DNA of 64,000 nucleotides from an uncultured Mucilaginibacter sp. Lineage in GTDB: Bacteria > Bacteroidota > Bacteroidia > Sphingobacteriales > Sphingobacteriaceae. The position numbers and the translations under genes were made by a program. The stretch is taken from positions 124,001-188,000 of the forward strand of contig NZ_CAJYGQ010000009.1 of the NCBI RefSeq assembly GCF_913773635.1, in the 5' to 3' direction. The stretch's first letter is position 1. Each line of letters opens with the position of its first letter. Below the pieces are notes generated by a model. It saw only the letters and a list, made by a program, of their open reading frames with translations. It did not search any database and was not told the origin of the DNA. Positions 28,739 through 37,794 of the stretch are shown here, one piece after another.

Positions 28739-30019
28739 TTATTCAACAGTGATGGTAACGCCTAAGTTGCGCAGCTTTTGTTCCATGTTGTTGTAACCAC
28801 GTAAGGCCATTTCAACATTATGTATAGTTGAGTTACCTTTAGCTAATAACCCTGCAATTACTACAGCCATGCTACCACGTAAGTCTGTTGATTGCGCATC
28901 TGCACTAGTTATGCCTTTACCACCTTCAACGGTTATTGCACCGGGTGTCCATGTAAGGGCGTTGTCGTAAAATTTATTAAGCTCGCCGCAATATTTTAAA
29001 CGTTCCGGATAACGGTAGTCAAAAATCCGGCTTTTGCCGTTGGCGTGCAGGCCTAACATGGTGTAAAACGGCTGCATGTCAGATATAATACCAGGGTGAG
29101 TACCGCAGGCAAGCTCAAATGGTTGAATTTGTCCGTTAGTTAAACACTCCGGAGATACAATAACGTTTTTATCATTCCTGTACAAATCAATACCCATGTG
29201 CTTAAGATGAATAAGCGGAATCTCCATGGTATCGAAAGGTACATCTTCTACAGTTATACGACCACCTGATATGATGCCGTAAACAATCCAGGTAATTGCC
29301 TCAATACGATCTGGCATAACCTGGAAGATAGAACCACGCAAATATTTTGCGCCTACTACTCTGATGAAGCTGTTACCAACCACATCAATTTTTGCACCCA
29401 ATGTGCGTAAAAACTGAATAAGGCTATCAACCTCGGGGCTGATGTAAGCATTTTTAATAATGGTTTCGCCATCAACGATAGAGGCCGATATTAAAGCATT
29501 CTCTGTACCGCCAATGGTTGATATTGGGAAGTTAATTTCGCCCGGCTGAAAGCCGTTTGGCGCACTTACTTCAATATAGTCGGGCTTTTCGGTAACGGTT
29601 GCACCAAGTTGTTGCCATACCATCATGTGCAAATCGTAACCCCTGTCGCCAATTTTACAGCCACCAGGATATGGTATGCGTGCAATACCCGATCTTTTGA
29701 TTAAACCGGCTACCAGTAAATAAGTAGTACGGATTGGGTAATTATAGTCAGCAAGCTCGATATCTTTATAGTCAGCCGGGTTAACCGTAACTGATTCTAA
29801 CTTTTCATCTACTGTAACTTTACCGCCACACTTTTCAATGAAATCCATTTTATAGCGCGCATCAACCAGTTCGGTAGGAAAGTTGTTAAGGGTAACTGTT
29901 TCATCGGCAATTAAAGCAGCACTAAGCAAACGTGTACTGGCATTTTTAGCCCCACTAACACGCACTTTACCCGATGGTGTTTGGCCGCCCTGTATATGTG
30001 CCTTTAAGTTGGATTTCAT
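28739..30019 (-). CDS. murA: UDP-N-acetylglucosamine 1-carboxyvinyltransferase (MurA)
   Basis: This enzyme moves enolpyruvate from phosphoenolpyruvate to UDP-GlcNAc, the first committed step to UDP-MurNAc. The 426-residue protein has the EPSP-synthase/MurA fold, with SGAKNASTR (about 22-30, containing the conserved Lys-Asn pair) and the catalytic cysteine in the loop YPGGCKIGDRGYDLH (Cys121). That cysteine is the fosfomycin target in the family. It lies 24 bases upstream of murB. Its place in the EPS operon suggests a dedicated paralogue, but the window cannot show whether another copy exists. Confidence 0.93.
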   Translation of the reverse strand: MKSNLKAHIQGGQTPSGKVRVSGAKNASTRLLSAALIADETVTLNNFPTELVDARYKMDFIEKCGGKVTVDEKLESVTVNPADYKDIELADYNYPIRTTYLLVAGLIKRSGIARIPYPGGCKIGDRGYDLHMMVWQQLGATVTEKPDYIEVSAPNGFQPGEINFPISTIGGTENALISASIVDGETIIKNAYISPEVDSLIQFLRTLGAKIDVVGNSFIRVVGAKYLRGSIFQVMPDRIEAITWIVYGIISGGRITVEDVPFDTMEIPLIHLKHMGIDLYRNDKNVIVSPECLTNGQIQPFELACGTHPGIISDMQPFYTMLGLHANGKSRIFDYRYPERLKYCGELNKFYDNALTWTPGAITVEGGKGITSADAQSTDLRGSMAVVIAGLLAKGNSTIHNVEMALRGYNNMEQKLRNLGVTITVE

Positions 30020-30057
30020 ATTATAGAATGTTTGGTTATTGGTATGGTTAATTGAGA

Positions 30058-31851
30058 TTAAACGTGTTGTAATGATACCATTTTTTGAAAGCGCTCTGAA
30101 ATACCAAGCAACTCATTATAGTTGCCTGATGCAAGCAGTTGTCCTTTATCTAATAAGTAGATGGTATCAGCATTTTTTATAGTTGATAACCGGTGAGCTA
30201 TCACAATCATCGTATACTCGCCCTGCAACTCATCAATACTGTCTTGAATAAATCTTTCTGTTTGTGAATCAAGAGCCGAGGTTGCTTCATCGAGAATCAA
30301 TATATCAACCTGCTTGAACAACTCGCGGGCTATAGATATTCGTTGCTTTTGCCCGCCCGACATTAAGATGCCGTTATCGCCCAGCGTGGTATTTTCCTTA
30401 TTTTCCAAATTATCAACAAACTCCACCAGCGATACCTTCTTAATCACGCTCCAAAATCTTTCCTCATTTTCGGGCGTACGGGGTGCCCAAAAAGTAACGT
30501 TGTTATAAACATCGTCAGAGAATATAACTGGCTCTTGAGAGATATAGCCAATATGGCCTCTGAAACTATCAAGGTTGTAGTCGTAAATGTTTTTTCCGTC
30601 AACCAAAAACTCACCATCGGAGGTTTTTAATAACGTGGTTATAACGTTAGCTAAAGTTGATTTGCCTGATCCACTTTCGCCAATGAATGCAACAGTATGA
30701 TTCTTTGGTATTACCATATTGATGTTGCTTAAGGCGGGCTTGTTATTGTAGCAAAAGGTTAAGTTTTTAAGCTCGATGCTTTTTTCGAATTTCGTAAAGC
30801 TTATTTCAGGCTGAACTTCACGCTCTTCATGCATAAGCACCTTTAAATCGGCTATCGTTTGCAGGCCGCCAAGGTTTTGCATAAAGCCTTGCCATGACAT
30901 TTGCACCAACACCAAACCGTTGAGTGCTCTGTAAAAAAGCAACAAGCTTAAAAGTATTGATCCTAATGAACTCCCCATAAAGTTCACCTGAACTATAATC
31001 ACCACAGCAACAATCAAAATAATCACAGGCTCGCGGGTGCTGGCTGTTACGGATTGCCACCTGCCTATTTTGCGGTTAAGCCTCACAACCTCATCAATAA
31101 CATCTTTTAACTTGCCCGAAAAGCCCAGGAAATAGTTGGTTGCTTTTAAGTATTTAAATGATTGTATTGCTTGTATAATAAAGCCACTAAATAAATTACC
31201 TCTTTTGGATATTTCGATAGATGTTGCTTTAACGCTTTCAGTAATTTGCTTATACAGAAAATTGGAAAGCGCACCACCTGCAATAATAAAGAATGCAAAT
31301 TGCCAGTTAGCTATAAAGGCCAATACAATGTAAGCAATTAACACAAGGATGGATTTCAATGTCCCTAAAAACTGGATCATTGCTTGTATGTTTTTGCCAA
31401 CCTCGGCAGTTACTGCATTTTGAATACGTCCGGCGTCAAGTTTTAAAAAGCCTTGGTAGCTAAGGTTATCCAAGTCAACAATTTGCTTCATACGTAACGC
31501 AATCATATAGCGCTGACGCAAATCAACCTGTTCCATTGACAACCAGTAATTTACAAGTCCTTTAATCACAAATACCAGCACCATAAATGCTAGTACAGTA
31601 AATAAATTTACAGGTAAACCAACCCAGCCAAAAGCATGAATTACAAAGGACATGCCTCCCATAGTATTTGCTGAGGCTGCGTTACTGCCATCATTTACAA
31701 ATTGCAGCAGGGGAATAAAAAGAGCTAAACCAAGACCATCAAGCAGGCCAAGAAACACAGAAAGAACTATATTAAACAGCAACTGGTTACCCAACGTGTC
31801 ATAAAAGTATCTGAAATACCCAAACGGAGAGTGTTTTAAGTTTAAAGCCAT
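30058..31851 (-). CDS. ABC exporter, MsbA-like half transporter
   Basis: This 597-residue half transporter has an N-terminal six-span membrane domain (about 20-330) fused to an ATPase. Walker A is GESGSGKST (391-399), the signature MSGGQKQRIS lies near 500, and Walker B VDILILDEATSALD near 520. Such proteins flip lipid-linked sugars or lipids across the inner membrane. In this locus no Wzx flippase gene is seen, so it may carry the lipid-linked repeat unit. It is the second gene of the EPS locus, 37 bases after the regulator. Confidence 0.88.
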   Translation of the reverse strand: MALNLKHSPFGYFRYFYDTLGNQLLFNIVLSVFLGLLDGLGLALFIPLLQFVNDGSNAASANTMGGMSFVIHAFGWVGLPVNLFTVLAFMVLVFVIKGLVNYWLSMEQVDLRQRYMIALRMKQIVDLDNLSYQGFLKLDAGRIQNAVTAEVGKNIQAMIQFLGTLKSILVLIAYIVLAFIANWQFAFFIIAGGALSNFLYKQITESVKATSIEISKRGNLFSGFIIQAIQSFKYLKATNYFLGFSGKLKDVIDEVVRLNRKIGRWQSVTASTREPVIILIVAVVIIVQVNFMGSSLGSILLSLLLFYRALNGLVLVQMSWQGFMQNLGGLQTIADLKVLMHEEREVQPEISFTKFEKSIELKNLTFCYNNKPALSNINMVIPKNHTVAFIGESGSGKSTLANVITTLLKTSDGEFLVDGKNIYDYNLDSFRGHIGYISQEPVIFSDDVYNNVTFWAPRTPENEERFWSVIKKVSLVEFVDNLENKENTTLGDNGILMSGGQKQRISIARELFKQVDILILDEATSALDSQTERFIQDSIDELQGEYTMIVIAHRLSTIKNADTIYLLDKGQLLASGNYNELLGISERFQKMVSLQHV

Positions 31852-31888
31852 ACAGCTGTTATATAATTTAACATTTAACTAATATAAA

Positions 31889-32437
31889 TCAGGCTTTAAT
31901 GCCCGTATCAGTGTCACAATTCCATATTAACAAATGAGGGTTGTTTTCTATGAAACTATCCGCCTCCTCATTTGAAACAATCAGCGTACGCACTTTCCTT
32001 CCAATTAAACGCTCCACCTTTTCAACCTGACCGTAAACATACATTTTGTCAAGGTTATTACCTACCAGCATCAGGTCTATTATCTTATTATCAATGCCTC
32101 TTGCAAAGTCGCCTATCACATAAGCTGAGTGCAACTCTCCCACACGGCGTAATACCTTTTCAATTATTTCATCAATACCAACAAACTTTATAAGCAGGTT
32201 ATAAATGTCTTTATAAACCGAATGCTTTTTGTTAGCCTGATAAATCTTTTTATTACCATCTACTGCTGATATTAGCAAACCGGCATCTTCAAAGCGATTA
32301 AGCTCAATTCTAATAGCGTTGCTCGACTCACCAAACTCCGTTTCTAAACCGCGCAAATAAGATTTGTTATCGCCGTTAAGAAAAAACTTCATCAGCAACT
32401 TCAGTCTTGTTTTGGATGTAATCAGCGCGTCTAGCAT
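31889..32437 (-). CDS. Winged-helix regulator with nucleotidyltransferase-like C-terminal domain
   Basis: The N-terminal part (about 1-75, LRGLETEFGESSNAIRIELN) is an ArsR/MarR-like winged helix. The C-terminal half (about 85-180) resembles a degenerate nucleotidyltransferase fold: AYVIGDFARGIDNKIIDLMLVG keeps a G(D/S)-like loop without a clear catalytic DxD. Proteins of this type head many Bacteroidota polysaccharide loci. The frame can begin at a TTG at 32461, but ATG 32437 is preferred. It leaves a perfect inverted repeat directly upstream, fitting autoregulation. It is probably the regulator of the EPS operon. Confidence 0.75.
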   Translation of the reverse strand: MLDALITSKTRLKLLMKFFLNGDNKSYLRGLETEFGESSNAIRIELNRFEDAGLLISAVDGNKKIYQANKKHSVYKDIYNLLIKFVGIDEIIEKVLRRVGELHSAYVIGDFARGIDNKIIDLMLVGNNLDKMYVYGQVEKVERLIGRKVRTLIVSNEEADSFIENNPHLLIWNCDTDTGIKA

Positions 32438-32446
32438 TGATGCTTG

Positions 32447-32476
32447 TACTTTGAGTAACAAAAGTACTCAAAGTAT
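32447..32476. promoter_or_regulatory. Perfect inverted repeat, probable operator of the EPS operon
   Basis: TACTTTGAGTA (32447-32457) and its exact reverse complement TACTCAAAGTA (32466-32476) are separated by 8 bases. The site is 9 bases upstream of the regulator ATG (minus strand) and overlaps TA-rich -7-like sequence. The symmetry fits binding by a dimeric winged-helix protein. Confidence 0.7.
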
Positions 32477-32673
32477 GTTTAGAAACAAATTTTCAATTAA
32501 TTTATGATTAATGCATGAACTTTCAAATATGCGATCAATTATTTTAAATACTTTTAATTGATGCTGATTATTATTTCACTAACGTGCTTTTTATATTAGA
32601 TGCTGTTCAAATTTCAATTAAGTTTATCATCTTTCTCTCATATTTAAAAATCCGAAGTATTCTTTCCAAAAAT

Positions 32674-32693
32674 GTTTGACATTTTTGTCAAAC
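32674..32693. promoter_or_regulatory. Palindromic operator of the TetR gene
   Basis: GTTTGAC-N6-GTCAAAC is a perfect 7-bp inverted repeat directly before the ATG at 32696. A dimeric TetR repressor typically binds such a site in its own promoter. A degenerate second copy is found at 33298-33317. Confidence 0.7.
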
Positions 32694-32695
32694 AA

Positions 32696-33280
32696 ATGGG
32701 TGCAAGAGATACAGGAACTGAACAACTAATAAAGGACACTGCCAAACGCGTCTTCTTTGCCGAAGGTAAACTTCATGCTACCACGCAGGATATTGCTGAT
32801 GCTGCAGGTGTCACCCGTACTTTACTGCACTACTACTTCAGGTCAAGAGATATTTTAATTGAAAAGGTATTTAGAGAAGCTATGCAGGAACTTACCGCAA
32901 GGTTTGATGCTGTAATGGGATCTGATCTTTTATTTAAAGATAAAATTGAACGCTTGATCGAAGTTTACCTGGCCGAGGTTACTGAGTTTCCATACCAGGA
33001 AACATTTTTGGTGACTGAAATGATTCTCGATCCTTCTAAATATCATGATGAGGATGAGTCGAAGAAGATAAAAAAATTTTTAAAGGAAATAAAAGATGAG
33101 ATGGATGCAGGCACTATCAAGAGCATGGATCCTTTGCAGTTTGCTATTAATCTTTTCTCGCTGCTAACTTACCCATTGTTGATGGCTCCGTTGCACAAAC
33201 AAATGTTCGGACTTACCGATAGCCGATATAACAAGCTGATTAAGGCACGAAAGCAAATTATTATGGATTTGCTCTTCTGA
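32696..33280 (+). CDS. TetR family transcriptional regulator
   Basis: This 194-residue regulator has an N-terminal helix-turn-helix (about 10-50, ATTQDIADAAGVTRTLLHYYF) followed by an all-helical ligand and dimer domain. It probably represses the RND efflux genes that follow at once on the same strand. The frame can begin at ATG 32672, but that start would put the perfect palindrome 32674-32693 inside the gene. I prefer ATG 32696 (MGARDTGTEQLIKD), which makes the palindrome the operator. The inducer is unknown. Confidence 0.88.
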   Translation: MGARDTGTEQLIKDTAKRVFFAEGKLHATTQDIADAAGVTRTLLHYYFRSRDILIEKVFREAMQELTARFDAVMGSDLLFKDKIERLIEVYLAEVTEFPYQETFLVTEMILDPSKYHDEDESKKIKKFLKEIKDEMDAGTIKSMDPLQFAINLFSLLTYPLLMAPLHKQMFGLTDSRYNKLIKARKQIIMDLLF

Positions 33281-33297
33281 TTTTTTTTATTTTTTGA

Positions 33298-33317
33298 ATT
33301 TTACAAAATTGTCAAAC
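33298..33317. promoter_or_regulatory. Second TetR operator copy before the efflux genes
   Basis: ATTTTAC-N6-GTCAAAC matches the operator at 32674 with a perfect right half (7/7) and a degenerate left half (5/7). It lies between the tetR stop and the adaptor ATG at 33366, just after a -7-like TA-N3-TTTG (33288-33296). This fits direct repression of the efflux operon. Confidence 0.55.
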
Positions 33318-33365
33318 TTAAAAGTAAATATAAACATAACAAACACTTCACAATACGTTAACACT

Positions 33366-34544
33366 ATGCCACTTTTCAGAAAAACATCGCATCTCCTTTT
33401 AAGCATCGGCGCAAGTTTGCTGATCTTATCTTCATGCGGAAACAAACAGCAGCAGGCAGGCGCGGCAGCAGGTGGGCCACCACCTGTGCAAGCTTATCCG
33501 GCTTTTAAAATAGAGCAGCAGGATGCTACCTTAAGCAACGAATATCCAGCAACACTACAAGGCCAGCAAAACATTGAAATCCGCCCAAAAATTGACGGTT
33601 ACATCGAAAAAATCTACATTGATGAAGGTGCTGTTGTTAAAAAGGGACAGTTATTATTCCGCATAAGCGCTCCGCAGTATCAACAAAGTGTAAACAATGC
33701 TCAGGCGGCTATCAGCAGTGCCGAAGCCGATGTTAGCGCCGCTCAATTGCAGGTTAACAAGGTAAAACCACTGGTTGAAAAAGATATTATCAGCCATTAC
33801 GATCTGGAATCGGCACAATATACGCTGCAGGCACGCAGAGCTGCTTTGGCGCAGGCAAAAGCTAACTTAGCAACCGCTCGCACAAACCTAGGTTATACTG
33901 CCATAATCAGTCCGGTCAATGGTGTTGCAGGTAATATTCCTCACAAGCTGGGTAGTTTGGTTAGCAGCACTACTACGGAGCCTTTAACAACAATATCAAA
34001 CATTGGCAAAGTATATGCTTACTTTTCAATGAACGAAAAACAGTTGCTCGATTTCTCCCGCACTTTTGAAGGTAGTACTTTGGCTGCTAAGCTTAACAAA
34101 CTTCCGGCTGTGTCACTTATATTATCTGATGGCAGCAACTATCCAGAAAAAGGTAAAGTAGAAACGGTAAGCGGCTTAATAAATACCGAGACCGGTTCAG
34201 CAAGTTTCAGGGCAACGTTCCCTAACCCGGTTGGACTTATCCGTAGTGGCGGTAGCGCTAAGGTTAGCATTCCGCAAAATTTAAAAAGCACCATCTTGGT
34301 TCCGCAAAAATCAACTTATGAGCTACAGGGTAAACGTTTTGTTTACGTAGTTGATGCCGCCGGCAAAGTTAAAAGCACCGAAATTAATGTAATGAGCACT
34401 ACTGCCGGTCAAAACTTTGTAGTAACCTCAGGCTTAAAAGTTGGCGACACTGTAATACTCGAAGGAACATCTACCTTGCAGGATGGTACGCAGGTAAAAG
34501 CCGAAGTACAACCTGCCGACAAGGTATACCAGGACGTAAAATAA
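33366..34544 (+). CDS. RND efflux periplasmic adaptor (HlyD/AcrA family)
   Basis: This 392-residue membrane-fusion protein links the inner-membrane pump to the outer-membrane channel. The lipoprotein signal ends in LILSSCGN (Cys24). A lipoyl domain (GYIEKIYIDEGAVVKKGQLL), an alpha-hairpin coiled coil (about 105-175, Ala/Gln rich), a beta-barrel and a membrane-proximal domain follow in order. The frame extends to a TTG at 33294, but ATG 33366 gives a proper signal peptide. It is the first gene of an adaptor-pump-channel set. Confidence 0.92.
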   Translation: MPLFRKTSHLLLSIGASLLILSSCGNKQQQAGAAAGGPPPVQAYPAFKIEQQDATLSNEYPATLQGQQNIEIRPKIDGYIEKIYIDEGAVVKKGQLLFRISAPQYQQSVNNAQAAISSAEADVSAAQLQVNKVKPLVEKDIISHYDLESAQYTLQARRAALAQAKANLATARTNLGYTAIISPVNGVAGNIPHKLGSLVSSTTTEPLTTISNIGKVYAYFSMNEKQLLDFSRTFEGSTLAAKLNKLPAVSLILSDGSNYPEKGKVETVSGLINTETGSASFRATFPNPVGLIRSGGSAKVSIPQNLKSTILVPQKSTYELQGKRFVYVVDAAGKVKSTEINVMSTTAGQNFVVTSGLKVGDTVILEGTSTLQDGTQVKAEVQPADKVYQDVK

Positions 34545-34601
34545 TATTAGCTGACAAGAAGCACATGCTTCGCAATCTATCAACCAGCACATAAATTCAT
34601 T

Positions 34602-37600
34602 ATGTTAAAAACATTCATTGAACGGCCGGTACTCTCTACCGTTATATCGGTCATTTTAGTCATACTCGGTATTCTGGGCCTTACATCGCTGCCCATATCA
34701 CAATACCCTGAAATTGCCCCGCCAACTGTACAGGTATCAGCATCGTACCAGGGCGCCAACGCCGATGTGGTTATGAACAGCGTTATTGTTCCGCTTGAGG
34801 AGCAAATTAACGGTGTTGAGAACATGACATACATGACCTCAACCGCCAGTAATGATGGCTCGGGTAAAATAACTGTGTATTTTAAATTAGGCACTGACCC
34901 GGATTTGGCTGCGGTAAACGTACAAAACAGGGTATCAAAAGCTACGCCTTTACTACCGGCCGAGGTTACCAAAGCCGGTGTTACCACCAGCAAGCAGCAA
35001 AGCAGCATGGTGATGGTTTTTGCCTTAACCAGCGAAAATAAATCATTTAACAGCACTTTTTTACAAAACTACGCCAACATTAACCTACTACCGCAAATTA
35101 AGCGTATTAACGGTGTGGGCGAGGCAACAGCCTTCGGTACGCAGGAATATTCAATGCGTATTTGGCTTAAACCTGATGTAATGGCTACCTACGGTTTGGT
35201 GCCTGATGATATCAACGCAGCCTTAGCCGAGCAAAACGTGGAAGCTGCACCGGGTAAGGTGGGCGAAAACAGCCATCAGTCATTCCAATACGTATTGAAA
35301 TACAAAGGCCGGTTAAAAAAGCCTGTAGAGTACGAAAACATTGTAATCCGTTCGGCAAAAAACGAGCAGATATTACGCTTAAAAGATGTTGCCCGTATTG
35401 AGTTGGGTTCATTAGATTATTCTACCACCTCAAGCACCAACGCCTTACCATCAATTGCCATTGCGGTTTACCAATCAGCAGGATCAAATGCGCATGAGAT
35501 GATCAAGGAGGTGGAGAAGACTATCGAGGCTGCTCAAAAAACATTTCCTCCGGGTATCAAGGCCATGCCAATTTTCAGCGCAAATGAGTTCTTGGACGTA
35601 TCTATCGAGAAGGTGATTCACACGCTGATTGAAGCTTTCGTTTTGGTATTTATTGTGGTGTTCATCTTCTTGCAGGATTTCCGTTCAACGCTTATTCCGG
35701 CCATTGCAGTGCCGGTGGCTATCGTTGGTACATTCTTCTTTTTGCAACTATTTGGCTTTACCATAAACCTGCTTACGCTTTTTGCCTTGGTACTCGCTAT
35801 TGGTATTGTGGTGGATGATGCCATTGTAGTTGTTGAAGCCGTGCATGCTAAGCTGGGCAACGGCGCTAAAAGTGCAAAAGGTGCCACGCTTGAAGCAATG
35901 AGCGAAATTAGCGGTGCTGTAATATCAATTACATTAGTAATGGCGGCTGTATTTATACCGGTGACATTTATTACCGGATCTACAGGTGTATTTTACAAGC
36001 AGTTTGGTTTAACGCTCGCTATCTCTATTATTATTTCGGCGGTGAACGCTTTAACGTTGAGTCCGGCGCTTTGTGCATTGCTGTTAAAACCACATGATGA
36101 TCATGAGCATCAACCTAAGGGTTTTATGCAACGCTTTTACAGCGCATTCAATGCCGGGTTTGATAGTATGACCAACAAATATAAAAGTTCGGTTCAGTTC
36201 CTGTCAGCCAAAAAATGGTTGGCTATGCTGGGTATAGCCTTATTTGCCGGGCTGTTTTGGTATTTGTTGAAGACAACGCCAAGCGGTTTTGTACCTAACG
36301 AAGATCAAAGCTTTATTATGGCCGATGTAAGTTTACCCCCTGCATCATCATTAGAGCGTACCGAGCAAATAGCCGATCAGGTTGCCGCTATTGCACGCAG
36401 CCTGCCCGAAGTTGAATCGGTTACCCGCATTGGTGGTACCGGTTTACTGAGTGGCGCCGGTGGCTCTTACGGTATTTTATTTATGAAACTAAAACACTGG
36501 AGCCAGCGCGAAGGCAAAGAGCATGACGTAAATGCCGTAACCGGAAAGCTTTTTGGAATGACAGCAGGCATTAAAGGTGCCAACGTAATTTTCTTCGCTC
36601 CTCCTACCCTGCAGGGTTTTGGTAACAGCAGTGGCTTTGAGTTTCAAGTGCAGGATAAAACCGGTGGCGATATTAGCAAATTTGTAGAGGTAAACGGCAA
36701 ATTTTTAGGAGCGCTAAACCAGCGTCCTGAAATTCAATATGCTACTACGTTCTTCAATACTAACTTTCCGCAATACCAAGTTGATGTTAACGTAGCCAAA
36801 TGTAAGGAAGCTAACGTTGGAGTAAACTCAGTGTTGAGTACTTTACAAGGTTATTTTGGTGGATTGTATGCCTCAAACTTTAATGAATTTGGTAAACAAT
36901 ACCGTGTTATGATACAGGCCGATGCTATTTACCGCGGCAACATTGGTAGCTTAAACAGCATTTATGTACGTACCAATAATAATGTAATGGCACCGGTGTC
37001 CGAGTTTGTTACGCTAAAACGCGTTTATGGTCCGGAGTCAATTAACCGCTTTAACTTGTTTACTTCAATATCGGTAACTGGTGCGCCTAAGCCGGGTTAT
37101 AGTACGGGTGACGCCATCAAAGCCATTCAGGAAGTTGCAGCACAAACACTGCCTGCCGGTTATGGCTATGAATTTTCGGGCTTGAGCCGTGAGGAAATTT
37201 CAAGCGGTAGCCAAACAGTATTCATATTTATGCTGTGTTTAGTATTTGTATACTTCCTGTTAAGTGCACAGTACGAAAGCTACATTATACCTTTTGCAGT
37301 ACTGTTATCACTGCCTGTTGGTTTGGCCGGAGCGTTTTTGTTCGCTAAAATATTTAACGTAGAAAACAACATCTACCTGCAAATCACGCTCATTATGCTT
37401 ATCGGTTTATTAGCCAAAAATGCCATTTTGATTGTAGAATTTGCCGCCATGCGCCGTAAAGGTGGCATGAGCATAGTACAAGCTGCAATTGACGGTGCTG
37501 TTGCCCGTTTGCGCCCTATATTAATGACATCCTTTGCATTTATTTTAGGCTTGGTGCCTTTGATGCTGGCCAGCGGTGCCGGTGCCGAAGGTAACCGTTC

Positions 37601-37760
37601 AATTGGTACGGGTGCTGTTGGGGGTATGTTAATCGGTACAATTTTCGGGGTGTTTGTTATTCCGGTACTGTTTATCATATTCCAAAATTTGCAGGAGCGC
37701 ATTGGTAAAAAGCCTGAACAGGCTGATGACCAAAACCAAACTTTGGCTCAAGCTCATTAA
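34602..37760 (+). CDS. RND multidrug efflux pump, AcrB/MexB (HAE-1) family
   Basis: This inner-membrane proton-driven exporter of 1052 residues is the full family length. It begins MLKTFIERPVLSTVISVILV. The two repeated halves have 12 spans and two large periplasmic loops. The proton-relay aspartates are in GIVVDDAIVVVE (Asp405-Asp406). The stretch AKNAILIVEFA in the second half supplies the partner lysine region. It should export hydrophobic drugs, bile-salt-like or antimicrobial compounds; the substrate cannot be deduced. It lies 57 bases after the adaptor. Confidence 0.95.
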   Translation: MLKTFIERPVLSTVISVILVILGILGLTSLPISQYPEIAPPTVQVSASYQGANADVVMNSVIVPLEEQINGVENMTYMTSTASNDGSGKITVYFKLGTDPDLAAVNVQNRVSKATPLLPAEVTKAGVTTSKQQSSMVMVFALTSENKSFNSTFLQNYANINLLPQIKRINGVGEATAFGTQEYSMRIWLKPDVMATYGLVPDDINAALAEQNVEAAPGKVGENSHQSFQYVLKYKGRLKKPVEYENIVIRSAKNEQILRLKDVARIELGSLDYSTTSSTNALPSIAIAVYQSAGSNAHEMIKEVEKTIEAAQKTFPPGIKAMPIFSANEFLDVSIEKVIHTLIEAFVLVFIVVFIFLQDFRSTLIPAIAVPVAIVGTFFFLQLFGFTINLLTLFALVLAIGIVVDDAIVVVEAVHAKLGNGAKSAKGATLEAMSEISGAVISITLVMAAVFIPVTFITGSTGVFYKQFGLTLAISIIISAVNALTLSPALCALLLKPHDDHEHQPKGFMQRFYSAFNAGFDSMTNKYKSSVQFLSAKKWLAMLGIALFAGLFWYLLKTTPSGFVPNEDQSFIMADVSLPPASSLERTEQIADQVAAIARSLPEVESVTRIGGTGLLSGAGGSYGILFMKLKHWSQREGKEHDVNAVTGKLFGMTAGIKGANVIFFAPPTLQGFGNSSGFEFQVQDKTGGDISKFVEVNGKFLGALNQRPEIQYATTFFNTNFPQYQVDVNVAKCKEANVGVNSVLSTLQGYFGGLYASNFNEFGKQYRVMIQADAIYRGNIGSLNSIYVRTNNNVMAPVSEFVTLKRVYGPESINRFNLFTSISVTGAPKPGYSTGDAIKAIQEVAAQTLPAGYGYEFSGLSREEISSGSQTVFIFMLCLVFVYFLLSAQYESYIIPFAVLLSLPVGLAGAFLFAKIFNVENNIYLQITLIMLIGLLAKNAILIVEFAAMRRKGGMSIVQAAIDGAVARLRPILMTSFAFILGLVPLMLASGAGAEGNRSIGTGAVGGMLIGTIFGVFVIPVLFIIFQNLQERIGKKPEQADDQNQTLAQAH

Positions 37761-37794
37761 CCTTATTCATTTACCATTTTGAAACATCATTAAA

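Noticed and set aside
32477..32488. TGTTTAGAAACA near the EPS regulator
   Set aside because: The centre is not symmetric and the arms are short and AT-rich; the 11-bp repeat beside it is far stronger.
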